NCBI GenBank assembly: GCA_031179305.1
Contig: JAPSHX010000021.1
Location: 1 to 62,718, forward strand
Reading direction: 5' to 3'
Origin: Paenarthrobacter sp.
GTDB lineage: Bacteria > Actinomycetota > Actinomycetes > Actinomycetales > Micrococcaceae
Length of the DNA: 62,718 nt
Positions 45,688 through 55,048 of this stretch are shown piece by piece. The position numbers were made by a program, and so were the translations under genes. Under the pieces are notes generated by a model. That model did no database searches. It saw only the letters and a program-made list of their open reading frames with translations, and had not been told where the DNA came from. Every line of letters begins with the position of its first letter. Position 1 is the first letter of the stretch.

Positions 45688-47259
45688 ATGCGTACCAAGA
45701 TCCTCTTGCCAATCGCGTGCCTTGCCACCGGTGCCCTAGCCCTCGCTGGATGCACCACCGGTTCGACTAGTAGCGATCCCGTCAAAAGCGGCGAGATGTC
45801 CACCGATACCATCCGCACCACACTCGAAGTGCCCACCTCGTTCGATCCGACCCAGACCCTCGGCCTGCCTGATTTCTGGATGACCCGTTTGGGCTTCGAC
45901 ACCCTTGTACGCCAAGACGACAACGGCCACTTCGCATCCGGCCTCGCCGAATCTTGGGACGTCAACCCGAACGGCGCCACCTTCACGCTTCGGGAGGGAC
46001 TCACCTGCTCGGACGGGACTCCGATCACAGCCAGCGTCGTCAAAGACTCCCTCGAGTACCTGGCGAATCCGGCCACAGCCTCCCCGGTTATCGGTCAAGT
46101 CTTCGGTCCCGGCAACTCCGCCACCTTTGCGGCCGACGACGCCCGCACCGTCAAGGTCTCCCTCGGGGAGCCTTGGCCCGACTTGCTTTCCGGGCTGGCG
46201 ATTTCCAGTGCGGGCGTCATCTGCCCCGCTGGCCTTAAAGATCCGAAGGCCCTCGCCGACGGCACCGCCAAGGGCGCACAATCCGGCCCTTACGTCCTCA
46301 GCGATCGTCAGCACGGCGTCTCCTACACTTTCACCCTCCGTGACGACTACCACGCGTGGCCCAAATACAGCTCTGAAGTGCCGGGAGTACCGGCCAAAAC
46401 TCTAGTGTTCAATGTCGTGGGAGACCGCAACACCCAGGCCAACTTGTTGCTGAGTAAGCAACTCGACATCATCCAGATCGACGGCGCTCTCATGGAGAGG
46501 TTCAAGAACGAACCCGACTACACAGTCTCCACCCAGCCCTTTAGCGACTTCTACGTAATCTTCAACCAGCGCGAAGGCAGCCCCTTCCGCAATCCGGAAA
46601 CCCGCAAGGCCGTCGCCCAGGTGCTGGACGCCAAAACTTTTGAGGGCATCACATCGAACGGACACGGACAAGCGAGCCGGTCCCTCGTGGCCGAAGGTAC
46701 GACTTGCGCCGCACCCGACAAGGCGCCGGTGATTCAGAGCGATCCCGAGGCCGCCAAGAAGGTGCTCCAGGGCGTCGACATCCGGCTCGTCGGCCCCACC
46801 ATCGCCGGCCCGCAGGGCTCAGGCAACGTGTACATCCAAGAACAGCTGCGCGCCGCCGGGGCCAACGTAACTCTCAAAAACTCCGACCTCGGCACCTGGG
46901 TTGGACAGGTCTACGGCGAGCCTAGCTCCTGGGATATGACCATGTTTGCCGATCTGAATTTCCCAGGCACCATGGCGAATCCGCTCACCGCCTTCATCGG
47001 ACCCACCATCCAGGAGGGTGGCGGCAACGTCGGCGCCACGAATAACACCGAGACGGAGAAGGCCTTTGCGGCCTTCCGGGCATCGACCAACGCCGACGAC
47101 ACCTGCGCCGCACTGCAGGAGAGCATGCATAGTCTCATCGCCAACGCAGACGCCATCCCGCTGAGTAACAGCCCGCGCCTGACTGTCGCCGGGAAAGGCT
47201 TCGAAATCGCCCACCGGGGCAGCACGATTGACGACCCCATCCTGCGCATCACCCAATAG
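45688..47259 (+). CDS. Oligopeptide-type ABC transporter, substrate-binding lipoprotein (family 5)
   Basis: A 523-residue SBP_bac_5 protein. The lipoprotein signal MRTKILLPIACLATGALALA ends at an AGC lipobox. Family segments are PTSFDPTQTL, LAESWDVNPNGATFTLREGL, and FNQREGSPFRNPETRKAVAQ. GAGGAAG precedes the ATG, and the open frame upstream overlaps the DUF3237 gene. It delivers a peptide-like or other amide solute to the permeases downstream. The embedded amidase gene hints at an amide ligand. Confidence 0.92.
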   Translation: MRTKILLPIACLATGALALAGCTTGSTSSDPVKSGEMSTDTIRTTLEVPTSFDPTQTLGLPDFWMTRLGFDTLVRQDDNGHFASGLAESWDVNPNGATFTLREGLTCSDGTPITASVVKDSLEYLANPATASPVIGQVFGPGNSATFAADDARTVKVSLGEPWPDLLSGLAISSAGVICPAGLKDPKALADGTAKGAQSGPYVLSDRQHGVSYTFTLRDDYHAWPKYSSEVPGVPAKTLVFNVVGDRNTQANLLLSKQLDIIQIDGALMERFKNEPDYTVSTQPFSDFYVIFNQREGSPFRNPETRKAVAQVLDAKTFEGITSNGHGQASRSLVAEGTTCAAPDKAPVIQSDPEAAKKVLQGVDIRLVGPTIAGPQGSGNVYIQEQLRAAGANVTLKNSDLGTWVGQVYGEPSSWDMTMFADLNFPGTMANPLTAFIGPTIQEGGGNVGATNNTETEKAFAAFRASTNADDTCAALQESMHSLIANADAIPLSNSPRLTVAGKGFEIAHRGSTIDDPILRITQ

Positions 47260-47273
47260 CCTGACCGACTCCC

Positions 47274-47304
47274 GGTCCGGCGCCCAAAGCTGGGGCGCCG
47301 GACC
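47274..47304 (+). terminator. Strong intercistronic hairpin after the binding-protein gene
   Basis: A 12-bp perfect GC-rich stem (47274-47285 with 47293-47304) with a 7-nt loop, between the binding-protein stop and the amidase start. No T-tract follows. It probably stabilises the upstream mRNA or partly attenuates transcription, which would keep binding protein in excess over the rest of the operon. Confidence 0.7.
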
Positions 47305-47321
47305 AGTAACCCAAGAAAAAC

Positions 47322-48740
47322 ATGGAGAACACCGTGGACCCTTTTAGTTCGGCCGTCGCTCTGGCCACCCAAATCAGGACTCGGCAGGTCAGTCCCTTGG
47401 AGGTCGCTAACCTTTACATGGACCGGATCGACGCATACAACCCGGAGATTAACGCCATTGTCTGGCGCAATGACGAAGAAGTGCGCCTCGTGGCAAAGCG
47501 CGCCGAACAGGCCGTGATGGATGGTGAAGACCTGCCGCCTTTCCATGGCGTCCCGCTGCCCATCAAGGACCTGACCAACGTTGCCGGGCATCCGAATACC
47601 CACTCCTCCTTGGCCATGTCGGACGCGCCCCAGGCGGAGAGCGACTTGAGCGCTGAGAAGTTGGCCGCAGGGGGCTTCCTGTTCATGGGCCGCACTAATA
47701 GCCCAGAGTTCGGGCCCCTCACGGTCACAGAAAACGCACGCCACGGCGCGACCCGCAATCCATGGAACCTGAGCCGCACTCCTGGCGGCTCCAGCGGCGG
47801 TGCCGCCGCCGCGGTGGCCGCCGGCTTCGCCCCCGCTGCTCATGCTTCTGACGGCGGGGGGTCGATCCGTGTGCCCTCATCTGCGTGCGGCTTGGTCGGG
47901 CTAAAACCCAGCCGCGGACGCGTACCCCAGCGCGTTTTCGGCTGGGAGCACTCGACCACGGAGGGAACGGTCGTCCGCCACATCGAGGACGCTGCCGCCA
48001 TTCTTGACGTCATGGCCGGGCCAGATTCGCTGGCTTGGTACTCGGCGCCGGCCCCCGAGCGGCCCTTCGCCCGCGAGGTTGGGGCGGATGCCGGGAGGCT
48101 CCGCGTCGGGCTGCTGCTGGCCGCACCCACCGGAGTCTCCGTGGACCCGGAGTGCGAGGCCGCGGCAACCCGGCTCGCGTCGATCTTGGAGGGAATGGGC
48201 CACATAGTTTACCCTGTCTCGCCGACGTTTTTCTCTCGAGAGGCCATCGATGGGTTCCAGATGATCATCGGCGCCTCGCTCGCTGCAATGGACTACGATA
48301 ACCGGACCCGCGTCGATCGGTACATCGCCCACCGCCTCGCCACCGCGGACGCGCACAGCGCCGGGGATTACGCAAGGGCATCGACCAGGCTCCAGCTGGA
48401 GTCACGGGTGATCACAGGCCAGTGGGGCCGCGAATTTGACGTCCTCGTTACACCGACCATGGCCTGTGAGACACCGCTCGTCGGGTCCGTATACGACGAG
48501 GCGAACAACGACCCCGCCGGACCCCGGTTGACCGAGCTGCAGATGATTTCTTTCACCTCGTTCTGCAATATCACGGGCCTGCCCGCAATCAGCCTGCCCA
48601 TTCACACCTCCACAATGGGGATGCCCGTCGGAGCCCAGATCGTGGGAGGACCATATCAGGAGGCGACCTTGATCCGTCTAGGCAGCGCCGTCGAACGCCA
48701 CGTCGGCTGGACCGGCGCGATTGCTCCGGTCTACGCCTGA
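47322..48740 (+). CDS. Amidase signature family hydrolase
   Basis: A 472-residue amidase. The Ser-cisSer-Lys triad is visible: Lys in PLPIKDLTNVAG, cis-Ser and nucleophile Ser in PGGSSGGAAAAVAAG and HASDGGGSIRVPSSACG. The usual GTDGGGSIR block reads ASDGGGSIR. It lies between the binding-protein and permease genes. Unusually for this transporter type, a hydrolase is thus made together with the importer, which suggests it cleaves the imported amide in the cytoplasm. No signal peptide. Confidence 0.93.
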   Translation: MENTVDPFSSAVALATQIRTRQVSPLEVANLYMDRIDAYNPEINAIVWRNDEEVRLVAKRAEQAVMDGEDLPPFHGVPLPIKDLTNVAGHPNTHSSLAMSDAPQAESDLSAEKLAAGGFLFMGRTNSPEFGPLTVTENARHGATRNPWNLSRTPGGSSGGAAAAVAAGFAPAAHASDGGGSIRVPSSACGLVGLKPSRGRVPQRVFGWEHSTTEGTVVRHIEDAAAILDVMAGPDSLAWYSAPAPERPFAREVGADAGRLRVGLLLAAPTGVSVDPECEAAATRLASILEGMGHIVYPVSPTFFSREAIDGFQMIIGASLAAMDYDNRTRVDRYIAHRLATADAHSAGDYARASTRLQLESRVITGQWGREFDVLVTPTMACETPLVGSVYDEANNDPAGPRLTELQMISFTSFCNITGLPAISLPIHTSTMGMPVGAQIVGGPYQEATLIRLGSAVERHVGWTGAIAPVYA

Positions 48741-48768
48741 CCAGCCGCCCCAATAAGGAAGCACCAAC

Positions 48769-49797
48769 ATGGCCCTAACAATCAAGCCCCCCAGTACCGC
48801 GCCCGTCCGCGCAACCGGCAGCCCGCTGCGCCGCCGTCTTGCGTCCTCGCCGTGGCTGGACTTCGCCATGCGCCGGACCGGCGGGCTCCTGCTGTCCCTT
48901 TTCGTGCTGGTCGTCCTGACGTTCATGGTGGTCCCTCTCATCCCTGGCGACCCTGCCCTGGCCATCGCAGGACCTGACGCCAGCGCCGCCACCATTGAAA
49001 GATTGCGCCAGGAGCTCGGTTTGAACGACCCGCTGCTGGTCCGGTTCGCCGACTACGCGGGAGGGTTGCTTCAGCTTGATTTCGGCAATTCGTTCCGCTT
49101 TGGTGATCCGGTGTCCGGCATCATCCTCAGCAAGCTGCCCTACACGGCACAGCTCGCCGTCTCGGCAATTGTGATCGTACTGCTCGTCGCGGTGCCGGTC
49201 GGAATGACCGTCGGGGTCCTAACTCGCGGCGGCCGCCGACGGTGGCTGGACCTGGGCTTCAGCAACGTCGCCGGCTTCCTCGCCTCGCTACCCCCTTACG
49301 TCACCGCCACCCTTTTGATCATCCTTTTCGCCATCGTTTGGCGGGTCCTACCCGCTGGCGGAGCGAACAGCATGGAAGCGCTGATCCTCCCGATCGCTGC
49401 ACTCGCCGTCGGTCCAACCTGCGCCGTCGCACGCGTCGTGCGGCAGGAGACCGCCGTGGTCTTGGAGCAGGACTTCATGAGGACAGCCCGGGGCCGCCGG
49501 CTGCCAGCGCTGCGCCTGTACCTTGTTCACGCGCTGCCCAATCTGCTGACGAGCACCCTGACCCTGACCGGCCTGATTCTGGCAAGTCTCTTAGGCGGCG
49601 CCATCATCATTGAGACCGTCTTCAATTACCCAGGCCTAGGCAACGAGATAATCCAAGCCATCATTTACCGCGACTATCCGCTGGTGCAGGGAATCATTAT
49701 CGTCGTCGGCATCATCGCCACCCTACTTAACCTCTTGGTAGACATCATCCTCGGCATCATCGACCCGCGAACCCTAGGGGCGAAAACCCATGGCTAA
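48769..49797 (+). CDS. Oligopeptide-type ABC permease (DppB-like)
   Basis: A 342-residue permease. The first membrane segment is followed by the family loop GDPALAIAGPDASAATIERLRQELGLNDP. The EAA-type region is DFMRTARGRRLPALRLYLVHALPN. Six membrane segments fit DppB. AAGGAAG precedes the ATG; its stop overlaps the next gene by 8 nt. Confidence 0.92.
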   Translation: MALTIKPPSTAPVRATGSPLRRRLASSPWLDFAMRRTGGLLLSLFVLVVLTFMVVPLIPGDPALAIAGPDASAATIERLRQELGLNDPLLVRFADYAGGLLQLDFGNSFRFGDPVSGIILSKLPYTAQLAVSAIVIVLLVAVPVGMTVGVLTRGGRRRWLDLGFSNVAGFLASLPPYVTATLLIILFAIVWRVLPAGGANSMEALILPIAALAVGPTCAVARVVRQETAVVLEQDFMRTARGRRLPALRLYLVHALPNLLTSTLTLTGLILASLLGGAIIIETVFNYPGLGNEIIQAIIYRDYPLVQGIIIVVGIIATLLNLLVDIILGIIDPRTLGAKTHG

Positions 49798-51523
49798 GAC
49801 CTTAAATACCAGCAATCGGCGACGCTCCCGTTTTAATCCGGCGCTAGTGGCTGGACTCGCGTTGATGGGGTCCATGGTGCTTGTCGCCGTGCTGGCACCA
49901 CTGTTCCTCACACCCGCCGCCGAAAGCCTCACTGCAGACTCCCGACTCGGCCCCAGCACCGCGCATTGGTTTGGCACGGACGAGTTCGGCCGGGACATCC
50001 TGGCACGCTCGCTCGTGGCTACCAGGCTGACCCTGCTGATGTCGCTGGGCGCAACTGTTATCTCGGTGGTTGGCGGAATCGTCATCGGTTCCTCGGTGTG
50101 GCTGGCTCCTCGATGGATACGCGAGCCGGCGTTGCGGCTCATTGAGGCCGCCGTCGCCTACCCTTCGCTGATCTTTGCCCTGCTGGTAGCTGCCATCATG
50201 AGTCCCGGGAGTACGACGGCGGTCATCGCTATCGGCATCGCCGGCATCCCTTCGTTCGCTCGAATAACTGCAAACCTGGCCGCTTCGATCGCTCACAGGA
50301 ACTACATCGCGACGGCCAGGCTACTCGGCGTCCCGGGCTACCGAATTGTCACGCGCCACCTGCTGCCGAACATGTCCGAGCCGCTGTTCGTCATGTCGGC
50401 GTCGGCGTTCGCACTGTCGTTGCTGGAGATTTCGAGCCTGTCCTTCGTCGGGCTCGGCGTCCAAAGCCCCCAATACGATTTCGGCCGGCTGCTAAACGAG
50501 GGGCTCATCGCGATCTTCGTTCAGCCTCTGCAAGTCGTTGCACCCTCAATCATGCTCGTGATAACCGGGCTCGCCGCGGTCCTCATCGGCGACGGGATGG
50601 CGTCCGCAGCCAACCCCCGGCGTGCTGCCCGCCGTCTGCTCCCGACCCGCCGCAACATGTCAACACCCGAGTCTGTCGCGCCCGCCTCACAGGCTCTACT
50701 CGAGGTGGACAACCTCAAGGTTCTTGGTCCGACAGGCGAGGAGATCGTCAAAGGCGTTTCATTCAACATGAAGCCCGGGGAGGTCCTGGGTCTTGTAGGC
50801 GAGTCCGGCTCCGGCAAGTCTCTGACCGCCATGTCCATAGCGGGACTACTCGCTGAGGGGCTTACGGCCACCGCGCACACTCTGCGGCTCGGAGACCTCG
50901 ACCTGCTCACGACCCGAGACTCCCGTGCCATGGCACTGAACATCGGGCTGGTCTACCAAGACCCCGGATCAACGTTCAACCCCGCACTGCGGATGGGCCC
51001 GCAGCTGACGGAGGTCTCCAGGGTGCACTTAAACCAGTCGCGCCAGGAGGCCAACGCCACAATGATCGCCGCGCTTGACGAAATCAGCATCCAGCGGCCC
51101 GAGCTTCGGATGACCCAGCACCCGCACGAGCTCTCCGGCGGCATGCTTCAGCGCTCCATGATTGCAGCGTCCACAGTCACCGAACCGCGGCTGATCATCG
51201 CCGACGAGCCCACGACGGCACTGGATGTCACCGTCCAGGCCGATGTGCTGCGCAAGTTCCGCCGCTACAACCAAGAACACGGTACCGCCATCCTGTTCAT
51301 CTCGCATGACATCGGCGTCGTACAGGAGCTCTGCGACACAGTCCTCGTCATGCACCGCGGCCGGATCCTGGAACGGCTCACGGGAGCGGAGCTAAAGGAT
51401 GGCCGAGCTGAGCACCCCTACACCCGTGCGCTTCTGTCCGCGTCCCCCAGCATGACCGGCGAGAAGGGCAGGCTTCGCGCCGCCCAATGGAAGCCCGACG
51501 AGGAATTGGAGGTTACGCCATGA
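49790..51523 (+). CDS. Fused ABC permease and ATPase (DppC-DppD type)
   Basis: A 577-residue protein joining two subunits normally made separately. Residues ~1-285 are a DppC-like permease (WFGTDEFGRDILARSLVAT and the EAA segment YIATARLLGVPGYRIVTRHLLPN). Residues ~300-577 are a DppD-like ATPase with Walker A GESGSGKS near 337, signature LSGGM near 449 and Walker B ending ADEPTTALDVT near 475. The joint is RRNMSTPES; Met290 looks like the relic start of a once separate ATPase. Similar fusions are known in actinobacteria. The DppF-like gene starts in overlap with its stop. Confidence 0.92.
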   Translation: MAKTLNTSNRRRSRFNPALVAGLALMGSMVLVAVLAPLFLTPAAESLTADSRLGPSTAHWFGTDEFGRDILARSLVATRLTLLMSLGATVISVVGGIVIGSSVWLAPRWIREPALRLIEAAVAYPSLIFALLVAAIMSPGSTTAVIAIGIAGIPSFARITANLAASIAHRNYIATARLLGVPGYRIVTRHLLPNMSEPLFVMSASAFALSLLEISSLSFVGLGVQSPQYDFGRLLNEGLIAIFVQPLQVVAPSIMLVITGLAAVLIGDGMASAANPRRAARRLLPTRRNMSTPESVAPASQALLEVDNLKVLGPTGEEIVKGVSFNMKPGEVLGLVGESGSGKSLTAMSIAGLLAEGLTATAHTLRLGDLDLLTTRDSRAMALNIGLVYQDPGSTFNPALRMGPQLTEVSRVHLNQSRQEANATMIAALDEISIQRPELRMTQHPHELSGGMLQRSMIAASTVTEPRLIIADEPTTALDVTVQADVLRKFRRYNQEHGTAILFISHDIGVVQELCDTVLVMHRGRILERLTGAELKDGRAEHPYTRALLSASPSMTGEKGRLRAAQWKPDEELEVTP

Positions 51524-52356
51524 CAACGAGAAGCCAGAGGGCCGACGAGGACAGCCCCACCGAACAGACAGGAACACCACCCATGCTCTCCATCGAGAAG
51601 CTCGCCGTCGGGGTGGGGATCGGGGCCCGCTACCTGCAGATCCTTGACAATGTGGATCTGGAGGTCCGTCAGGGCCAGACGGTAGGCCTTGTGGGCGAAT
51701 CCGGCTCCGGCAAGTCCACGCTCGCCAAAACCTTAGTGGGCGAAATGCCCATTACTAGCGGACGAATCCGAATCGGCGGCACGGACGTCGGCTCCATGTC
51801 CCGCGCAGCGCGCGGCGGCATGCGCCGACGCGTCCAACTCATCCCGCAAGACCCCTACTCCTCGCTGAGCCCCCGCCGAACCATCGGGCAGACGCTGGCA
51901 GAGGCGATCGACCCACGGCGGGCCGATGCCCGGAGACACCGCGAGGACATCCACCATTGGCTTGGAAAGGTTTCCTTGGAGACCGACGCAGCCGAGCGGT
52001 ACCCCCACGAGTTCTCCGGCGGGCAGCGGCAGCGCATCGCGATCGCCAGGGCGCTGGCAGTCAAGCCTGAGCTGGTCATCGCAGACGAGGTCACCTCAGC
52101 CCTGGACCTGACGACGCAGGCCGAGATCCTCAACCTCTTGGCCGACCTGCGCGAGGAGTTGGGGTTGACAATGCTGTTCATCTCACACAACCTCGCCGTA
52201 GTTCGCCACGTAAGCGACCAAGTCACCGTTCTATTCCGCGGCTCCGTTGTCGAGTCGGGTGACGTTGACCGCATCTACGACGCTCCAGGGCACCCCTATA
52301 CCCAGCAATTGATTGCCTCCGTCCCGGGCGGGCCGGCATTCAACCTAGATGCGTAG
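51520..52356 (+). CDS. Oligopeptide-type ABC ATPase (DppF-like)
   Basis: A 278-residue ATPase with Walker A GESGSGKS, signature FSGGQRQR, and Walker B followed by IADEVTSALD (V replaces the usual P). The C-terminal oligopeptide motif is HPYTQQLIASVP. The ATG has GGAGG 7 nt upstream and overlaps the fused gene by 4 nt. It pairs with the ATPase half of the fusion to form the nucleotide-binding dimer. Confidence 0.92.
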   Translation: MTTRSQRADEDSPTEQTGTPPMLSIEKLAVGVGIGARYLQILDNVDLEVRQGQTVGLVGESGSGKSTLAKTLVGEMPITSGRIRIGGTDVGSMSRAARGGMRRRVQLIPQDPYSSLSPRRTIGQTLAEAIDPRRADARRHREDIHHWLGKVSLETDAAERYPHEFSGGQRQRIAIARALAVKPELVIADEVTSALDLTTQAEILNLLADLREELGLTMLFISHNLAVVRHVSDQVTVLFRGSVVESGDVDRIYDAPGHPYTQQLIASVPGGPAFNLDA

Positions 52357-52502
52357 GCGAAAGGCCCCCACGTCGACGACCGATTGTGTAGGCCTCAACA
52401 CCGACCACCCCAACGATGCCGTGACTTTACCACCGGCTCGCCACCGAGGGACCGCTCAGCGCGAGAGCCATCCCTGGCCGGACATGCCGTCTGAAAGGAA
52501 AA

Positions 52503-54830
52503 ATGAGCGATAGCGGAGCCCACATGACCAAGGGACGAGGGGCCTTCCTGGGGCGAATTTCGGAGCGTGCTTCGGACTCGATTCCCGCATGGCCTCACCG
52601 GCCCCGGCCCCGCGCCGGCGCGCCGAACATTGTCGTAGTTCTCGTGGATGATCTGGGTTTTAGCGACATCGCCCCTTTCGGCGCGGAGGTTGACACGCCT
52701 GCGCTCACGGAGCTCGCGGCCTCTGGGTACCGGCTGGCTAACTACCAGACGCCCCCGATGTGCGCGCCAGCGCGCGCGGCGCTCATGACCGGGATGAACC
52801 CGCACCGGGCCGGTTTCTCCTTCGTGCCGCATATCGACCCGGGGTACCCGCACGCCCGCATGGAGCTGCCGCACGACGCACCTACCTTGGCCGAGACGCT
52901 GCGGGCCGCGGGCTATGCCACTTTTATGGTCGGCAAGTGGCACCTCACGCCGGAGGCCCAAATGCACGACGGCGCGGACCGTTCGTCGTGGCCCTGCCAA
53001 CGAGGTTTCGACCGGTTTTACGGGTGCCTTGACGGGTTCACGTCCCTGTTTCACCCGCACCGTCTTCTGCAGGACAACACACCGGTGGACCGTGATGAGT
53101 ACCGCGCGGGGTACTACCTGACGGACGACCTGACCGACAAGGCGTTGAGCATGATCGGCGGGTTGCGCGCCAGCAACCCTGCAAAGCCGTTCCTGCTTTA
53201 CTTCTCGCACGTCGCCGTCCACGCTCCGCTGCAGGCCAAGCCGGAGGATATTGAGAAATATCGGGGCATGTACGACAGAGGGTGGGATCACATACGCTCT
53301 GAGCGGTTTGCACGCCAGATAGGCGAGGGGCTGTTTTCCGAGCACACCCGCCCGGCCGGGCGAAACCATGAGACAGGCCTCGATGTCGTCCCTTGGGACT
53401 CGCTCGAGGACAGGCAGCGTGCCCTGTTCGCCCGGTACATGGAGGTTTACGCAGCGTCTGTCGATAACGTGGATCAAAGTGTGCGGCGTCTGGTTGACCA
53501 GCTCAAAGAGCTCGGCGAATACGAGAACACAATCATTTTGTTCACCTCTGACAACGGCGGAAGCGGGGAGGGCGGCGACGCCGGCACACGCAGCTATTTC
53601 AGTCGGTTTGTAACGGTCGGGCAACCCCTGCCTTCCGGTTGGCAGGAGGATGTCCCGCGTGATCCCAGCCTCATTGGCGGCCCGCGCTCCTTCGTGCATT
53701 ACCCGCGCGGGTGGACTTACGCCTCCAATACACCGTTTCGCCTTTACAAGACCCATGCCTACGGCGGAGGGGTCCGGGTACCCATGGTCCTGTCGTGGCC
53801 TACCGGCTTGCCCCGAATGGCTGACGATACTGGTGTGCGCCACCAATTCGCTTACGCTACGGACATCGCGCCGACACTGCTTGACCTCGCGGGCGTGGAA
53901 CCGCTCCGGCAGCTAGCGGGCGAACAAACCCAACCGCCAGACGGTCACTCCTTTGTTGCGTGGCTGCTCGACCGGACAGCACCTTCCGAACGCACGGGCC
54001 AGTACGTAGAGCTAAACGGGCGCCGGTCCTTCCAACAGGGCGATTGGAAGGCAATCGCCCCGATGGCCAACGGCCCGACGTGGTCGCCCGACGGATGGGA
54101 GCTTTATAACATCGAGGAGGATCCAGCCGAGACCCAGAACCTAGCAGCTGAGCACCCGGAGCGTGTCAGGGAGCTTGCGGACCTTTGGACGGCAAGCGCT
54201 TGGGAAAACGAGGTGTTTCCCCTCAATGACGACGGCTCGCACTTCCGGCGGCGCCCAGCAACTGAGCTCGTCCTCGAGCAACCGGTGACCATATACCCGG
54301 GTACCCCGACGCTGGAACGTTACCGCTCGGCAAAGCTCGTGGCGCTGCGCTCGATCGCAATCGACGTCTCGCTCGACTACCAACCGGGGGACGAAGGTGT
54401 CCTCGTCGCTCACGGCGACCAGGGCGGCGGCTACGTCCTTTTCGTCGAAGATGGTGTTCTTCACTGCGCGTACAACGAATACGGGTGCATGCGAAGAGTG
54501 TCGGCCGCCCTACCAACCGGAACCTCTCACATCACGCTGCGGTTGGACGTGCTACCTCAGCTACGTTGGCGCCTCGCACTCGACATCAACAGCCGGGAAG
54601 CAGCCTCCTTGGACGCAGTACTTCAGCTGGTCGGGCTGTGCCCCCTGACCGGTATTAGCGTCGGAGTGGACCGCGGCGGACCAGTCGATTGGGACCTAAA
54701 CCAGCGTCACGGGGCATTCCGGTACCGAGGGCGCCTACACCACGTCCGATACACGCCCGGGCCCAAGGCCGACTATCACGACGAGGAGCTAGTCGACATC
54801 GAGCAACAGTCCGCCGTGAAGTTTGACTAG
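52503..54830 (+). CDS. Arylsulfatase (type I, cytoplasmic)
   Basis: A 775-residue sulfatase. Asp49-Asp50 in VLVDDLGFSD are metal ligands. The fGly motif is C87-A-P-A-R91 (CAPARAALMTG), where Cys87 would be oxidised to formylglycine by a separate enzyme not in this window. VGKWHLTPE and TSDNGGSGEGGDAG are further active-site regions. A C-terminal ~190-residue beta-sandwich follows the GYxLYNIEEDPAET block, as in mycobacterial AtsA-type proteins. No signal peptide, so it acts on imported sulfate esters. AAAGGA precedes the ATG. Confidence 0.92.
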   Translation: MSDSGAHMTKGRGAFLGRISERASDSIPAWPHRPRPRAGAPNIVVVLVDDLGFSDIAPFGAEVDTPALTELAASGYRLANYQTPPMCAPARAALMTGMNPHRAGFSFVPHIDPGYPHARMELPHDAPTLAETLRAAGYATFMVGKWHLTPEAQMHDGADRSSWPCQRGFDRFYGCLDGFTSLFHPHRLLQDNTPVDRDEYRAGYYLTDDLTDKALSMIGGLRASNPAKPFLLYFSHVAVHAPLQAKPEDIEKYRGMYDRGWDHIRSERFARQIGEGLFSEHTRPAGRNHETGLDVVPWDSLEDRQRALFARYMEVYAASVDNVDQSVRRLVDQLKELGEYENTIILFTSDNGGSGEGGDAGTRSYFSRFVTVGQPLPSGWQEDVPRDPSLIGGPRSFVHYPRGWTYASNTPFRLYKTHAYGGGVRVPMVLSWPTGLPRMADDTGVRHQFAYATDIAPTLLDLAGVEPLRQLAGEQTQPPDGHSFVAWLLDRTAPSERTGQYVELNGRRSFQQGDWKAIAPMANGPTWSPDGWELYNIEEDPAETQNLAAEHPERVRELADLWTASAWENEVFPLNDDGSHFRRRPATELVLEQPVTIYPGTPTLERYRSAKLVALRSIAIDVSLDYQPGDEGVLVAHGDQGGGYVLFVEDGVLHCAYNEYGCMRRVSAALPTGTSHITLRLDVLPQLRWRLALDINSREAASLDAVLQLVGLCPLTGISVGVDRGGPVDWDLNQRHGAFRYRGRLHHVRYTPGPKADYHDEELVDIEQQSAVKFD

Positions 54831-55048
54831 TACTGACATCTGCGTCGCGTATCACGTAGCCCGAAACGGTATACGTGGCTAATAAGGACTGGGTACCGTC
54901 CTGGCAGTAATGACCGCGGTGCTGCTAATTCCGATTCCGCCGATCTCTGTCCGTGTAAAGGCCGCATCAACACGGTCGCCCTACCGAGCTAATGTGGCCG
55001 CGATTTCCAAACCGTCTACCCTTCGCCCCATCGATCCGAAGGCTCGCC
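54831..55048. other. Gap between sulfatase and amidohydrolase relic, 218 nt
   Basis: No ORF with family features or a ribosome site is visible here on either strand. It may contain the degraded start region of the neighbouring pseudogene. Confidence 0.5.

Noticed and set aside
52484..52495. ATGCCGTCTGAA, identical to the Neisseria DNA uptake sequence
   Set aside because: I noticed only this copy in this actinobacterial window; uptake sequences occur in hundreds of copies in genomes that use them, so this is coincidence.
52395..53846. A 483-codon open frame on the minus strand opposite the sulfatase
   Set aside because: It has no family features or ribosome site and is explained by codon bias of the real sulfatase gene on the other strand.
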